Below, in pieces: positions 25,391 through 35,031 of a stretch of DNA of 58,441 nucleotides. Source of the DNA: Bacillus swezeyi (GTDB lineage Bacteria; Bacillota; Bacilli; Bacillales; Bacillaceae); assembly GCF_001969815.1 (NCBI RefSeq), contig NZ_MRBK01000016.1:1-58441 (forward strand). Direction: 5' to 3'. Positions within the stretch are counted from its first letter, which is position 1. Each line of letters opens with the position of its first letter. The notes under the pieces were generated by a model. That model made no database searches. It worked only from the letters and a program-made list of their open reading frames with translations, and was not told the DNA's origin. The position numbers and the translations under genes are program-made.

Positions 25391-26629
25391 ATGAATAATC
25401 GAATGAATCCTTTTAAATATCAATATGACCGATTAGAAGATGTGGCAGATCATATCAGCGAGGTGCTGGACTGTCCGATTACGATAGAGGATGTCAACCA
25501 TCGCCTCCTCGCTTACAGCACGCACAGCGATTATACAGATCCGGCGAGGACATCGACGATCATCGGCCGGCGCGTCCCGGAAAAGGTGATCAACAAGCTC
25601 TGGAAAGACGGGACAATCCCCGCCTTGATGAAAACAGGCGAACCGATCAGGGTGGAACAAATCGATGAAGTCGGACTGAGCAGCCGGGTGGCGATCTCCA
25701 TCTGGAAAAACAGCGAAGTGATCGGATTTATTTGGGCTCTTGAAAGCCAAAAAAAGCTGTCGGAAGAAGAGCTGCACCTCTTAAGGCTTGCCGCAGATTC
25801 TGTTAAGAATAAGCTTTTGCCCTATCAAGTCCGCAAACGAAAAAACGAACAGCGCAGCCAGGAGTTTTTCTGGAAGCTGCTCACCGGCCATATTTCAGAA
25901 GAACAGGAAATCGCTGAAGGCTTTCATCAGCTTGGAATCGGTGTACCGTCATCTTATTCTGTCTTAATCATCCGCCTGAAAAATGAAATCGAGGAAAAAA
26001 CCGAAAAACAGCTCAATTATTTGCTGGAAACGACTCAGCAGATGCAAATTCTTCTGACCACGATCGATTATAATGAGCTGATCATCCTCGCTTCTCCAAA
26101 AACAGGGCAAAACGGGCAGCCGTTCAACGATTTGAAACAGTTTGCCGGAAGTATACAAAAGCAGCTGGAAGAACGCTATAAGCTGAACGACAGCACCATT
26201 TCGATCGGCGGAATGTACGCCTTGATCACCCGTGTGCACCAGTCCTATCAGGAAGCGCTCTCCGCCTTGAAAGTGAAAGAGCGGTTTGCGGATGAGACCA
26301 AACATCTCGTCAGCTTTTCAGAACTTGGCATTTATCAATATCTCGATGTGCTTGCCGAAAAAAGAAAGCAAGCAAACTATCCCAACTATTCTCTGATGCA
26401 GCTTGAAGCTTATGATCAAGAACATCACTCAAATCTTGTCGAGACGCTTGAACAATTTATCGAATGCGACAGCAATGTCAACACCGCCGCCAAAAAGCTG
26501 AACATTCACGTCAATACGTTAAACTACAGGCTGAAGCGCATTAGCAAAATCGCTGAAATCGATTTGAAAAACATTAATGAAAAGTTTACGATTTACCTTG
26601 AAATCAAGCTGCGCAACATGCATTTGTGA
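25391..26629 (+). CDS. adeR: AdeR, PucR-family activator of ald
   Basis: Transcription factor that activates alanine dehydrogenase in B. subtilis. 412 aa: an N-terminal sensing region (about 1-135, containing [20 protein letters not shown]), a GGDEF-like degenerate middle (about 160-300) and a PucR-type helix-turn-helix near the end ([20 protein letters not shown], about 370-390). The ATG at 25391 has a GGGG-type ribosome site. It precedes ald on the same strand and diverges from the alanine symporter, so it may control both. A perfect hairpin at its stop codon insulates it from ald. Confidence 0.93.
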   Translation: MNNRMNPFKYQYDRLEDVADHISEVLDCPITIEDVNHRLLAYSTHSDYTDPARTSTIIGRRVPEKVINKLWKDGTIPALMKTGEPIRVEQIDEVGLSSRVAISIWKNSEVIGFIWALESQKKLSEEELHLLRLAADSVKNKLLPYQVRKRKNEQRSQEFFWKLLTGHISEEQEIAEGFHQLGIGVPSSYSVLIIRLKNEIEEKTEKQLNYLLETTQQMQILLTTIDYNELIILASPKTGQNGQPFNDLKQFAGSIQKQLEERYKLNDSTISIGGMYALITRVHQSYQEALSALKVKERFADETKHLVSFSELGIYQYLDVLAEKRKQANYPNYSLMQLEAYDQEHHSNLVETLEQFIECDSNVNTAAKKLNIHVNTLNYRLKRISKIAEIDLKNINEKFTIYLEIKLRNMHL

Positions 26630-26653
26630 AATTCCACAAATGCATGTTTTTTT
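26617..26653 (+). terminator. adeR terminator
   Basis: Perfect 12-bp stem CATGCATTTGTG / CACAAATGCATG, six-base loop, then TTTTTTT. It overlaps the adeR stop codon. Confidence 0.93.
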
Positions 26654-26739
26654 ATTTTCTCATCCAAACAAAGAAAATTCTAAAAAATCAGTATAAACTA
26701 AAAGAACAGCCGTTTTACAGAAAAAGGAGGATCGATGCG

Positions 26740-27879
26740 ATGATTATCGGGGTTCCGAAAGAAATAAAGAACAATGAAAACAGGGTAGCTTTAACTCCTG
26801 GTGCTGCGGCACAGCTGATTAACGCCGGACACCGCGTGATCATGGAAGCAAATGCAGGTGCAGGAAGCGGTTTTGAAAATGAGGATTACGTATCGGCGGG
26901 AGCGGAAATTGCCGAACAGGCGAAGGCCGTCTGGGATGCTGCCGATATGGTCATGAAAGTAAAAGAGCCTCTTCCTGAAGAATATTCTTATTTTAGAGAA
27001 GGGCTGATCTTGTTCACCTATCTGCATTTGGCTGCCGAGCCTTCTTTAGCAGAAGCATTAAAACAAAAAGGCGTCATGGCCATCGCATATGAAACGGTGA
27101 GCGCCGGCCGCTCTCTTCCTTTGCTGACGCCGATGTCAGAAGTGGCCGGAAGAATGGCCGCTCAAATCGGCGCCCAATTTCTTGAAAAGCCAAAAGGAGG
27201 AAAAGGCATTTTATTAGCCGGCGTTCCCGGCGTTGCACGCGGAAAGGTTACCATCATCGGCGGAGGTGTTGTCGGTACAAACGCGGCTAAAATTGCAGCC
27301 GGCCTTGGAGGGGACGTGACCATGATTGATCTCAACGCAGACCGGCTGCGCCAGCTTGATGATCAATTCGGCCATCAAATCAAAACACTGATGTCAAACC
27401 CGGTCAACATTGCCGACGCTGTAGCTGAAGCCGACCTTCTCATCTGCGCGGTGCTGATTCCAGGGGCAAAAGCTCCGACTTTAGTGACGGAGGAAATGGT
27501 AAAGCAAATGAAACCAGGCTCCGTGATCGTTGATGTAGCGATTGACCAAGGCGGAATTGTTGAAACGGTCGACCACATCACAACCCATGACAACCCGACC
27601 TACGAAAAACACGGAATTGTCCATTACGCCGTCGCCAACATGCCTGGCGCGGTTCCGCGGACTTCTACCATCGCACTGACGAATGTAACGGTTCCTTATG
27701 CGCTTGAGATTGCAAACAAGGGTGCAGCTAAAGCGATTCTTGAAAACGCGGCCCTCAAAGCCGGGGTTAATGCGGCAAACGGACATATTACCTATGAAGC
27801 GGTGGCCAGAGATTTAAATTATGATTACGTTCCGGCGGAACTGGCAATTGAAAACTCGTCGTCTGCGACGGAAGCTTAA
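26740..27879 (+). CDS. ald: Alanine dehydrogenase
   Basis: NAD-dependent oxidative deamination of L-alanine to pyruvate and ammonia; lets alanine serve as carbon and nitrogen source and supports sporulation. 379 aa from the ATG at 26740, nine bases after AAAAAGGAGG. The frame is open 38 codons further up, into the adeR terminator. Landmarks: [25 protein letters not shown] with the catalytic His region, [20 protein letters not shown] (Rossmann fold) and [14 protein letters not shown]. Complete, with its own terminator. Confidence 0.97.
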   Translation: MIIGVPKEIKNNENRVALTPGAAAQLINAGHRVIMEANAGAGSGFENEDYVSAGAEIAEQAKAVWDAADMVMKVKEPLPEEYSYFREGLILFTYLHLAAEPSLAEALKQKGVMAIAYETVSAGRSLPLLTPMSEVAGRMAAQIGAQFLEKPKGGKGILLAGVPGVARGKVTIIGGGVVGTNAAKIAAGLGGDVTMIDLNADRLRQLDDQFGHQIKTLMSNPVNIADAVAEADLLICAVLIPGAKAPTLVTEEMVKQMKPGSVIVDVAIDQGGIVETVDHITTHDNPTYEKHGIVHYAVANMPGAVPRTSTIALTNVTVPYALEIANKGAAKAILENAALKAGVNAANGHITYEAVARDLNYDYVPAELAIENSSSATEA

Positions 27880-27882
27880 CAT

Positions 27883-27923
27883 AAAAAAGCCAGAGACTTG
27901 CATTATCGGTCTCCGGCTTTTTA
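27883..27923 (+). terminator. ald terminator
   Basis: AAAAAAGCC AGAGAC / GTCTCC GGCTTTTT hairpin right after the ald stop. Confidence 0.85.
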
Positions 27924-27965
27924 ATTCATTTATATGGATATTCAACATTTATTTTCTAATTACTA

Positions 27966-28531
27966 TCAACACGAAGAATCCTGGATGATTCCACGACTTC
28001 TTCTTAACTCTTTTGCCAGCAGTGAAGATCTTGGCCCTCTTTGACGCATTAGCAGTTTTATCTCCTCAATGCTTAGATAAGAAAGCCTAATATGATAGCA
28101 GTTGATATATTCAATTACAGCAAAAACATAGAGAAAAATATAAAGCATTAAATCTAGTGATTTATTTTGTATTTGATAGTGAAAATAAGGAATCCTGCCC
28201 CCACCAACATCAAGTTGAGCCTTTTTAATAAAAGAAAAAGGCGGATGATCTGCGGACTTAGATCAGAGCAGCTGTTTTGCTTTACCCGTTTATATTTGAG
28301 GTACCAATACAGACTGCCCTGCAGCAATAAAAATTCCAACAAAGCAAATGCAAATAAAGAAGGAATTGACATTAAATAAGGCTTTGTCCACTCAAGCAGA
28401 TCAATGCTCCAAATCCACAGAATAGGAAAATACACAACTGCAAATCCTTCACCAAAACATAATTCAAACAGCTTTTTTTGAACTATTCTCTTCATAGACT
28501 GACGATTCCACTTTTTTATTGCGAAATTCAA
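27966..28531 (-). pseudogene. Frameshifted four-helix membrane-protein gene
   Basis: Two minus-strand frames form one protein split by a single-base shift. The 5' frame (28531-28154, 125 aa) has three hydrophobic segments and drifts after LVGAGFLIF. The other frame continues HYQIQNKSLDLMLYIFLYVF, AVIEYINCYHIRLSY and a basic tail MRQRGPRSSLLAKELRRSR ending at 27966. Adding one T to the run of four (minus strand, near 28182-28185) restores LIFHYQIQNK and gives a protein of about 188 aa with four helices. The second half has no ribosome site of its own. Either a true mutation, a contingency tract or a sequencing error. Function unknown. Confidence 0.75.
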
Positions 28532-28537
28532 ACAATC

Positions 28538-28777
28538 CTATTCAGCTCCCCGCCCATTCCGAATCCTCCGGGCCGTTCCCAAAACAGGGATCACCCCAAA
28601 CAAAAGCAGCAGCCACAAGACCCGGTCTGAAAAGTCTCCGGACAAAACCAGTGCAGCTGTAAGCGCAGCCAGCATAACCGTTAAAAAAACGGCAAAAGCG
28701 CTTTTTTTAAATGCTGCAAACAGAAGCAAAAAGCATGCAGCCAGCATGAAAAATATGATGAGCTGTATAAAAAACAT
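28538..28777 (-). CDS. Small membrane protein, 79 aa, unknown
   Basis: Starts MFFIQLIIFFMLAACFLLLF at the ATG at 28777 (GGAGGG upstream). Two or three hydrophobic helices (about 2-21, 26-48, 54-68) are followed by a basic end ARRIRNGRGAE. It lies 24 bp downstream of yuiH and six bases before the frameshifted gene, so the three look like one minus-strand unit. Not recognised. Confidence 0.7.
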   Translation of the reverse strand: MFFIQLIIFFMLAACFLLLFAAFKKSAFAVFLTVMLAALTAALVLSGDFSDRVLWLLLLFGVIPVLGTARRIRNGRGAE

Positions 28778-28801
28778 CACGTTCCCTCCGATCATGACGG
28801 A

Positions 28802-29398
28802 TTAATCAAAACTGTACCTTTCTTCCTTCCAAGGATTCCCCCGCATATGGTAGCCGTTTTTCTCCCAAAAGCCCGGGTGGTTTTCCTTTGTAAACTGGAT
28901 GCCTCTCAGCCATTTGGCGCTTTTCCAAAAGTAAAGGTGCGGCATGACGGCCCTGAGCGGAAAGCCGTGTTCAGGGGTGAGCGGAACACCGTTGTGGGAG
29001 TGGGCCAGCAAAGAGGAATCCATTAAAAAGTCCTCCAGCGGCACATTCGCCATCCAGCCTTCCTCTGCATGCAAAATGACAAATCGGGCCTCCTCAAGCG
29101 GCTTTGTCCTTTTGGCTATTTCCTGCGTCTTGATGCCTTTCCATACATTATCGAGTTTTGACCATCCTGTCACACAATGGATGTCATTGGACACTTCGCT
29201 TTGCGGCATCTCGCACAATTCATCGAACGTCAATAGGAGCGGCTGTTCGAGCAAACCGTAGATTTGCAGATTCCATTTTGATAAATCTTCATAATCGGGA
29301 ACATGGCCTGTATGGAGGACTGGAAACGATGTTGTGACATTCTGGTTTGGAGGCACTCTGTCAGACTGCTGATGCTGTCTAGCTTTTCCAAAAAACAT
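28802..29398 (-). CDS. yuiH: YuiH, molybdopterin-dependent oxidoreductase (SUOX fold)
   Basis: 198 aa cytoplasmic-looking protein of the sulfite-oxidase/MsrP fold, same length as B. subtilis YuiH; substrate unknown. The cofactor-ligand cysteine is C75 in NDIHCVTGWSKLD. Further family stretches are YGLLEQPLLLTFDEL, PLTPEHGFPLRAVMPHLYFW and KSAKWLRGIQF. The ATG at 29398 follows AAAGGGGTG; the frame continues 15 codons upstream. No signal peptide. Divergent from bioYB with a BirA-type operator between them. Confidence 0.9.
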   Translation of the reverse strand: MFFGKARQHQQSDRVPPNQNVTTSFPVLHTGHVPDYEDLSKWNLQIYGLLEQPLLLTFDELCEMPQSEVSNDIHCVTGWSKLDNVWKGIKTQEIAKRTKPLEEARFVILHAEEGWMANVPLEDFLMDSSLLAHSHNGVPLTPEHGFPLRAVMPHLYFWKSAKWLRGIQFTKENHPGFWEKNGYHMRGNPWKEERYSFD

Positions 29399-29412
29399 GA
29401 AAGCACCCCTTT

Positions 29413-29443
29413 TTGTTAACTGATATAAAATACAAGTTGACAA
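29413..29443. promoter_or_regulatory. BirA operator and bioYB promoter
   Basis: TTGTTAACT - 13 bases - AGTTGACAA is an inverted repeat matching the Gram-positive BirA operator (TGTTAAC...GTTAACA type). The right half contains TTGACA (29437-29442), which with TACGAT (29461-29466, 18-base spacer) forms a good bioYB promoter, so BirA binding would block it. The operator also lies 15 bp before yuiH and might affect that gene. Confidence 0.82.
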
Positions 29444-29498
29444 ACTATTTCATCATCTTTTACGATAAAGTTGTGAATCATGAGGAGGAACAAACAAA

Positions 29499-30095
29499 AT
29501 GAAAAAACAAAAGCTTCGCGCCAGCGATATGGCGCTTGTCGGAATGTTTGCCGCCCTGATGGGGATCGGCGCGAATATCACTTCGTTTGCCCCTTTTCTG
29601 CAAATCGGCGGGATTCCGCTGACGATGCAGCCGTTTTTCTGCTTGCTCGCCGGCCTTCTGCTCGGACGCAGATTAGGTGCGCTGTCCATGATCGTTTATG
29701 CTTTAGTCGGCTTGATAGGCGCTCCTGTTTTCGCTTCTTTTTCCGGCGGTGCTGCCGCTTTTTTAAAGGGAAGCGGCGGTTTTATTTTGTCCTATATCCC
29801 CGCAGCATATGCTGCGGGCTCGATTACTGACAGAAAATCCGAACCGGGTACAGGCCATTTTTTCACAGCTTCATTTATCGGTACGTTGATCATCTATGTA
29901 ATCGGCGTCAACTATATGTATCTCGCTTTTCGAACTTGGCTTGACACGCCTATAGCTTATCCTCACGCATGGGGGATGATGACCTGGTTTTTCATCAAAG
30001 ACCTGGCCTTCTCCGTCCTGCTGGCCGCACTGGCTTCAAAGGTTTATAGAGCGGTTCAGAAAGCGGGCGGATTCAGAAGACATACCACTTTTTAA
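29499..30095 (+). CDS. bioYB: BioY biotin transporter S component
   Basis: Membrane S component that binds biotin and works alone or with an ECF energy module. 198 aa with six helices. BioY signatures: GANITSFAPFLQIGGIPLTM, GRRLGALSMIVYALVGLIGA and FLKGSGGFILSYIPAAYAAG. GGAGG precedes the ATG. In B. subtilis the homologue (yuiG) sits in the same place. Control by BirA is supported by the operator upstream. Confidence 0.94.
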   Translation: MKKQKLRASDMALVGMFAALMGIGANITSFAPFLQIGGIPLTMQPFFCLLAGLLLGRRLGALSMIVYALVGLIGAPVFASFSGGAAAFLKGSGGFILSYIPAAYAAGSITDRKSEPGTGHFFTASFIGTLIIYVIGVNYMYLAFRTWLDTPIAYPHAWGMMTWFFIKDLAFSVLLAALASKVYRAVQKAGGFRRHTTF

Positions 30096-30129
30096 CCCCA
30101 ACAGGTTCTGTTTTCATTTTAGCAAATAA

Positions 30130-30163
30130 AAAAAAAAATTCCCCTGCAAACGGGGAATTTTTT
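30130..30163. terminator. Terminator between bioYB and yuiF
   Basis: AATTCCCC / GGGGAATTTTTTTT hairpin with long A and T flanks between convergent genes; usable both ways. Confidence 0.88.
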
Positions 30164-31492
30164 TTAAAGAATAATCGCAGCGATCCAACCGAACAAAATC
30201 AGCGGAATATTGTAAAAAATGAAGGTCGGGACACAAGTATCCCAAATATGGTGATGCTGTCCATCTGCATTTAAGCCTGACGTTGGTCCAAGTGTGCTGT
30301 CGCTCGCCGGTGAACCGGCATCTCCCAAAGCAGCTGCCGTTCCGATAATGGCGATTGTCGCCATCGGGCTGAAACCGAGCTGCAAGCACAGCGGTACAAA
30401 TATGGTTGCGATAATCGGAATTGTCGCAAATGATGAACCGATTCCCATTGTAATAAGCAGCCCGACGATCAGCATCAGCAAGGCGCCGACAACCTGATTG
30501 TTGCTGATCAAGCCTGTTGAAGCTTCAACAAGGGACTGCACATCGCCCGTTTTTTCAAGGACATTGGCAAAGCCTGCAGCGGCAAGCATGACAAAGCCGA
30601 TAAACGCCATCATGTTCATTCCGCTCGTGATCAGTTCGTCAGCTTCGCCTCTTTTCATAGCGCCGCTTAAGAATAATACCGCCAATCCGCTGAGCGCGCC
30701 GAATATCATGCCGTCAACGTCTAAGCTCTGTGATAAATAAAGCTGCACACTTAATGAGACAGCGATGGCCGCCACGGCGATAGCAAGGCTTTTTTTCGTA
30801 TAAGCCGCCGGCTTTTGTCCGGCGATTTCTTTCATTTCGTATGTGCGCGGTTTTCGATATACAAAAGCCGCTGCCGCAAGACCGACAACCATTCCCGCGA
30901 TCGGAATGATCATTGCAAGCGGAATATCTGCCAAGGTAACGGAAAGCCCCGCGTCTTTCATATTATCTTTTAAAATCCCCTGAAAAATCTGGCCGAACCC
31001 GACCGGAAGCAAAATATAAGGAGCCGTTAATCCGAATGTCATCGCACACGCAATCACCCGGCGATCCACTTGCAGCTCATTTAAAATTTTCAATAATGGC
31101 GGGATTAAAACTGGTATAAATGCGATATGAACAGGTACGACATTTTGCGACATACACGAAATGATTAAAATGACAAGGACGATCAACACTTTCGAAAGTG
31201 TTTTACGCCGCGTGTCCCCTTCTTTGCCGATCAGCTTTACAGCAGCTTCGACCATGGCATCCGGAAGGCCCGTTTTCGTCAAGGAGACTGCAAATGCGCC
31301 GAGAAGCGCGTAGCTGACGGCTACCGTCGCATTTCCTCCAAGCCCTTCTGTAAAAACACTGACCGTCTGACCAAGGCCGAGCCCGCCGGTCAGACCGCCG
31401 GCTAGAGCACCTGCAATCAGGGCAATGACAACATTGACCCGCAGCAGGCTTAATATAAGCATCACAATAACAGCAATCACAACTGCATTCAT
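30164..31492 (-). CDS. yuiF: YuiF, NhaC-like/amino-acid transporter
   Basis: Integral membrane transporter of 442 aa, about 11-12 helices, of the Na+/H+ antiporter-like (NhaC-type, ion-transporter superfamily) group; substrate not established. Start MNAVVIAVIVMLILSLLRVN at 31492 with GGAGG upstream. Gly-rich IAGALAGGLTGGLGLGQTV and the end motif GDAGSPASDSTLGPTSGLNA are typical of the family. A single gene, bounded by terminators; position conserved relative to B. subtilis. Confidence 0.9.
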   Translation of the reverse strand: MNAVVIAVIVMLILSLLRVNVVIALIAGALAGGLTGGLGLGQTVSVFTEGLGGNATVAVSYALLGAFAVSLTKTGLPDAMVEAAVKLIGKEGDTRRKTLSKVLIVLVILIISCMSQNVVPVHIAFIPVLIPPLLKILNELQVDRRVIACAMTFGLTAPYILLPVGFGQIFQGILKDNMKDAGLSVTLADIPLAMIIPIAGMVVGLAAAAFVYRKPRTYEMKEIAGQKPAAYTKKSLAIAVAAIAVSLSVQLYLSQSLDVDGMIFGALSGLAVLFLSGAMKRGEADELITSGMNMMAFIGFVMLAAAGFANVLEKTGDVQSLVEASTGLISNNQVVGALLMLIVGLLITMGIGSSFATIPIIATIFVPLCLQLGFSPMATIAIIGTAAALGDAGSPASDSTLGPTSGLNADGQHHHIWDTCVPTFIFYNIPLILFGWIAAIIL

Positions 31493-31617
31493 ATTTTAAA
31501 CCTCCGAGAAAACACTTTAGTTTGCTAATGTAGTAGATAATTAAAGTAATGAACGTATAGTACCACATGATTTGTGATTGCGTCAATGAAGCTTTTAAAT
31601 TTTGAAAACTTTTCTAT

Positions 31618-31649
31618 AAAAAATCCCCTTCATAAACATGAAGGGGATT
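31618..31649 (-). terminator. pepA terminator
   Basis: AATCCCCTTCA / TGAAGGGGATT hairpin just past the pepA stop, followed by TTTTTT on the minus strand. Confidence 0.88.
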
Positions 31650-31654
31650 CAAGA

Positions 31655-33145
31655 TTACAGATTGCCCGTAAACCGCTCAACAAATGTGACAAGCGTTCTC
31701 ACCATCACGCCTGTTCCGCCTTTTGGCCCGAAGCACGTATGTTTATTTATCGTGGCCGTGCCGGCTATATCAAGATGCACCCATGGTGTCTGCTCTGCGA
31801 ATTCCCCGAGAAAAGTTCCGGCCATGATAGCGTGGCCTTCTCTTCCGGGGGAATTGTTTAAGTCAGCCATTTGGCTGTTTTTTACTCTCTTCTTATCCTT
31901 TTCTGTAATCGGCAGCTGCCAAATCGCTTCGCCCGCTTCTTCGGCCGCCTGCCGGACATGCTGATAAAGCGGATCATGATTGGTCATGGCCCCCGTTGTT
32001 TCCGTACCAAGAGCGACGATCACACCCCCGGTCAATGTGGCAACATCAATCAATACAGAAGCTCCGTAGTGTTTCGCATAAGTCAGGCCATCGGCTAATG
32101 CGAGCCTTCCTTCAGCATCCGTATTCAAAATTTCAATCGTTTTGCCGCTGAGCGAAACAATCACATCATCAGGCTTCATGGCGCTGCCTGAAATCATATT
32201 GTCTGTAGACGGGATGACAGCAAGCACATTTTGCTCGGGGCGCAATTCCCCAATCGCTTCCATTGCCCCTAAAACACTTGCGGCTCCTCCCATATCCGAC
32301 TTCATGCCGACAATCCCGTCTTTCGGTTTGAGAGAATAGCCCCCGGTATCAAAAGTGATTCCTTTGCCGACCAAACCGATGACATCATCCCATGTTTCTC
32401 TCCCTTGATACTTTAAAACGATCATTTTCGGCGGTTCTTCAGACCCTTGGTTGACCGCCAGCAGTCCGCCCATGCCGAGCTCTTCCATTTCATCTTTTTC
32501 AAGGATTTCGCATTCGAATTCGTATTTAGCCGCAAGTTCAGCCGCATATGAGGCAAGATCGGCCGCCGTGAGCATGTTGCCCGGCATGTTGACGAGGGTT
32601 CTCGCCGAATTCGTCGCATGGCCATACACCTGTCCGACATGCAGGCTGGCCTGAACTTCCTTAAGGTCATGGTCTGTCAGAGCATAGACATTTTTCAGGG
32701 AATGATCGGGTTCATTAGGTCTGTGCTTGTAATCCTGCACTTCATAGCATGACAGCATGCAGGATTCCGCCAATGCATGTGCAGCATCGTTTGCAGAGAC
32801 TTGATCAGACACGAAACTGTCAAGCAAAACCGCCATCTCCTGTTTTCTGTCTTTGTAAATCGTTTGGACAGCTTCAGAAAAGCACTGCTTCGCGTCCTCA
32901 AACGTGAATTCCGCCTCCCGTCCCAATCCGACGACATACAGCCGTTTGACACCCGGGAGTGACGGGGTAAATATTTTAGACACTTTCGCTTTTTTGGAAG
33001 ACACATCCCCGTCTTTTAAAAGCTGTAAGAGCTGACCGTTCAAGAGGCGGTCGATTTCTTCCGCTTTTCCATACAATTGGCTTTTTTTAAATAATCCGAT
33101 CAGCAGCGTTTCTTTTTGATCAAAGTCTTTAAAGGCATAAAACAT
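31655..33145 (-). CDS. pepA: Leucyl aminopeptidase (M17)
   Basis: Cytosolic metallo-aminopeptidase removing N-terminal residues from peptides. 496 aa. The M17 signature [19 protein letters not shown] is intact, as are metal-binding [28 protein letters not shown] and [16 protein letters not shown]. The ATG at 33145 (MFYAFKDFD) matches the B. subtilis start; AAGGAG lies 11 bases upstream, and a TTG three bases earlier is a possible alternative. Divergent from yuiD. Confidence 0.96.
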   Translation of the reverse strand: MFYAFKDFDQKETLLIGLFKKSQLYGKAEEIDRLLNGQLLQLLKDGDVSSKKAKVSKIFTPSLPGVKRLYVVGLGREAEFTFEDAKQCFSEAVQTIYKDRKQEMAVLLDSFVSDQVSANDAAHALAESCMLSCYEVQDYKHRPNEPDHSLKNVYALTDHDLKEVQASLHVGQVYGHATNSARTLVNMPGNMLTAADLASYAAELAAKYEFECEILEKDEMEELGMGGLLAVNQGSEEPPKMIVLKYQGRETWDDVIGLVGKGITFDTGGYSLKPKDGIVGMKSDMGGAASVLGAMEAIGELRPEQNVLAVIPSTDNMISGSAMKPDDVIVSLSGKTIEILNTDAEGRLALADGLTYAKHYGASVLIDVATLTGGVIVALGTETTGAMTNHDPLYQHVRQAAEEAGEAIWQLPITEKDKKRVKNSQMADLNNSPGREGHAIMAGTFLGEFAEQTPWVHLDIAGTATINKHTCFGPKGGTGVMVRTLVTFVERFTGNL

Positions 33146-33310
33146 CAAGTTCACAGCTCCTTATCAGCAAAGTGAGTAAAATTGAGGCAACAATGTTATA
33201 ATAGGAAAAACATTTTTTCCGTATAAGGTTTCATATGATATATTCTAACAAATAACTGTGTGATTTTCTGAATTCATCTCTATTTTCTCTATAGAAAGGA
33301 TGTTCTGAAA

Positions 33311-33787
33311 ATGGAAATCCTCACAAACTTTCCCTTACTGGCAAGCTTTGCCGCTATTTTTTTCGCTCAGTTCGTCAAAGTGCCCATTTACTTTATCGTC
33401 TCAAAAAAATGGGATTGGCGGCTGGTGACAAGCACGGGAGGAATGCCGAGCTCTCATTCAGCGGCCGTCACGGCGCTTTCTACGGGTGTGGCCCTTGATC
33501 ATGGGATGGATTCGTCTTTGTTTGCGGTCTCCTCGATATTTGCGGTCATCACGATGTTTGATGCAACCGGCGTCAGAAGACACGCCGGAGAACAGGCAAC
33601 GGTGCTCAATCGGCTTGTCCGGGACTTTAACCGCTTCGTCAATGAGGCAAAGGATTTTCCAAAAGTGCATCAGGAAGAAAAGCAAAAAAAGTTAAAAGAG
33701 CTGTTAGGCCATCAGCCGATCGAAGTCTTTTTCGGAGGGCTGACGGGAATCATCTTGACTTTGTTCCTTCACTATCTATTCATGTAA
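33311..33787 (+). CDS. yuiD: YuiD, DUF212 membrane protein
   Basis: 158 aa membrane protein related to acid-phosphatase/vanadium-haloperoxidase-like PAP2 proteins. MPSSHSAAVTALSTGVALDH carries the conserved PSSH motif and RRHAGEQATVLNRLV a second basic motif. Helices lie near 8-28, 55-85 and 138-156. AGAAAGGA precedes the ATG. The physiological substrate is unknown; single gene with terminator. Confidence 0.9.
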   Translation: MEILTNFPLLASFAAIFFAQFVKVPIYFIVSKKWDWRLVTSTGGMPSSHSAAVTALSTGVALDHGMDSSLFAVSSIFAVITMFDATGVRRHAGEQATVLNRLVRDFNRFVNEAKDFPKVHQEEKQKKLKELLGHQPIEVFFGGLTGIILTLFLHYLFM

Positions 33788-33791
33788 ACAT

Positions 33792-33831
33792 AAAAAACGT
33801 TTAAGCCGTTTCAGGTCTTAAACGTTTTTTT
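33792..33831. terminator. Terminator between yuiD and yuiC
   Basis: AAAAAACGTTTAAG / CTTAAACGTTTTTTT hairpin between convergent genes, usable in both directions. Confidence 0.9.
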
Positions 33832-33833
33832 GC

Positions 33834-34508
33834 TTATTCTTTCGCCATTTTATACTTTTGTCTGAATACCTGCATCGATTTGTTTTCATTCAGCTTTGAG
33901 AGGTCTTCTTCCGTAACGGAGCCGTCCCCTTTTTTAATGACATAAACGTCAAGAGTTTTCTTTCCCCATTCATTATAGACGTCTTCAACCGTTTCATAGT
34001 ATAAGTCAAGCCGGTTTCCTTTAATGGCAGATCCTGTATCAGCGACTACGCCGTAGCCGTAGTCGGGAATGAACAAAATCGTTCCGATCGGAAAGACGGA
34101 CGGATCCGCTGCAACGGTCGAATATAAATCTCTTTTCACTTTGACTCCTGAATATGTAAGCCCGTACTCCGGATGATGAGGCTGTTTTCCAGTCGATTCA
34201 GCCCCAGCAGTATACCCTGTTGCGGTGACTTTTTGTTTCGGATATTTACTCCAATCAAATGCGTCCTCAAGCTTTTTCGGTTTGTTTTTGATTTGCTTTG
34301 CGGCAGACAGCGATGTCTTTTCCGCTTTTTCTTTCGGAAGTGATTTAAAAGTCAGTCTTAACTGTTTGAAGGACAAGTCCTGCTCTTTTGCCCAGTTTGA
34401 TATGTCCCGCGCTTCTACGCCTGAAACGGCAAAGAACGTTGTCATAAAAGCCAGGACAAACAAAACGGTCATCAAAAAACGCCTGAACATTGTCATCACT
34501 TTTCTCAA
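33834..34508 (-). CDS. yuiC: YuiC, secreted 3D-domain protein (peptidoglycan-acting)
   Basis: 224 aa with an N-terminal signal anchor ([20 protein letters not shown], then AVSGVEARD) and a C-terminal 3D domain (about 105-205). [51 protein letters not shown] and [10 protein letters not shown] give the conserved Asp residues of the MltA-like/Sps lytic fold. Expected to act on the cell wall or spore cortex. The TTG at 34508 is nine bases after AGGAG; ATG codons at 34496 and 34490 are alternatives without a better ribosome site. Confidence 0.88.
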   Translation of the reverse strand: MRKVMTMFRRFLMTVLFVLAFMTTFFAVSGVEARDISNWAKEQDLSFKQLRLTFKSLPKEKAEKTSLSAAKQIKNKPKKLEDAFDWSKYPKQKVTATGYTAGAESTGKQPHHPEYGLTYSGVKVKRDLYSTVAADPSVFPIGTILFIPDYGYGVVADTGSAIKGNRLDLYYETVEDVYNEWGKKTLDVYVIKKGDGSVTEEDLSKLNENKSMQVFRQKYKMAKE

Positions 34509-34606
34509 TTCTTCCCACTCCTCTCACCATCTAATTGTTTCCAAGAGGGAAAAGAAATATTCAAATAGCGGAAAAATTTCAAGAAAAGTGAAAAAATTCA
34601 AAGCGC

Positions 34607-34637
34607 AAAAAAACCTTCTTCAACAAAAAGAAGGTTT
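34607..34637 (-). terminator. yuiB terminator
   Basis: AAACCTTCTT / AAGAAGGTTT hairpin overlapping the yuiB stop, with TTTTTTTGCG on the minus strand. Confidence 0.85.
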
Positions 34638-34956
34638 AAAACATTTGGTATCCTCTTTTTCGCAATGCTTTGATCGTGATTCCGGACAGAAGGGCCCCGG
34701 CCATTCCGCTTGCTAAAATAAAGATATCCGCTGCAGCTAAAGAAGCCACTCTGTCAAAAAGCCCTGAAAAGGCCTCTCCCGGAGCCTCTACATAGCGAAT
34801 CCATTTTTCTTTATTCACAATGAAAAGGCATACAATCGGATAAATGACAGCCATAATCCAGGACATCCTGAGCAGCATGTTCAGCAAAAAGCCGATCCCG
34901 AAAAACAGCACGAAAAACAAGACAACCGATATGATCACAACTGGTAAACTTATCAA
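34636..34956 (-). CDS. yuiB: YuiB, small membrane protein, 106 aa
   Basis: Unknown function. Three hydrophobic segments: about 5-27 (VVIISVVLFFVLFFGIGFLL), 33-50, and 70-92 with a Gly/Ala-rich helix (AADIFILASGMAGALLSGIT), then a basic end. Orientation and place between yuiA and yuiC match B. subtilis. yuiA lies 75 bp upstream on the same strand and is probably co-transcribed. Confidence 0.85.
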   Translation of the reverse strand: MISLPVVIISVVLFFVLFFGIGFLLNMLLRMSWIMAVIYPIVCLFIVNKEKWIRYVEAPGEAFSGLFDRVASLAAADIFILASGMAGALLSGITIKALRKRGYQMF

Positions 34957-35031
34957 AGCCTTCCACCCCCAAGTAACCCCTTTTAGTGTACATTGGAGAA
35001 GGAACTTGAGTCAATCATTGGAAAGCCGGCT

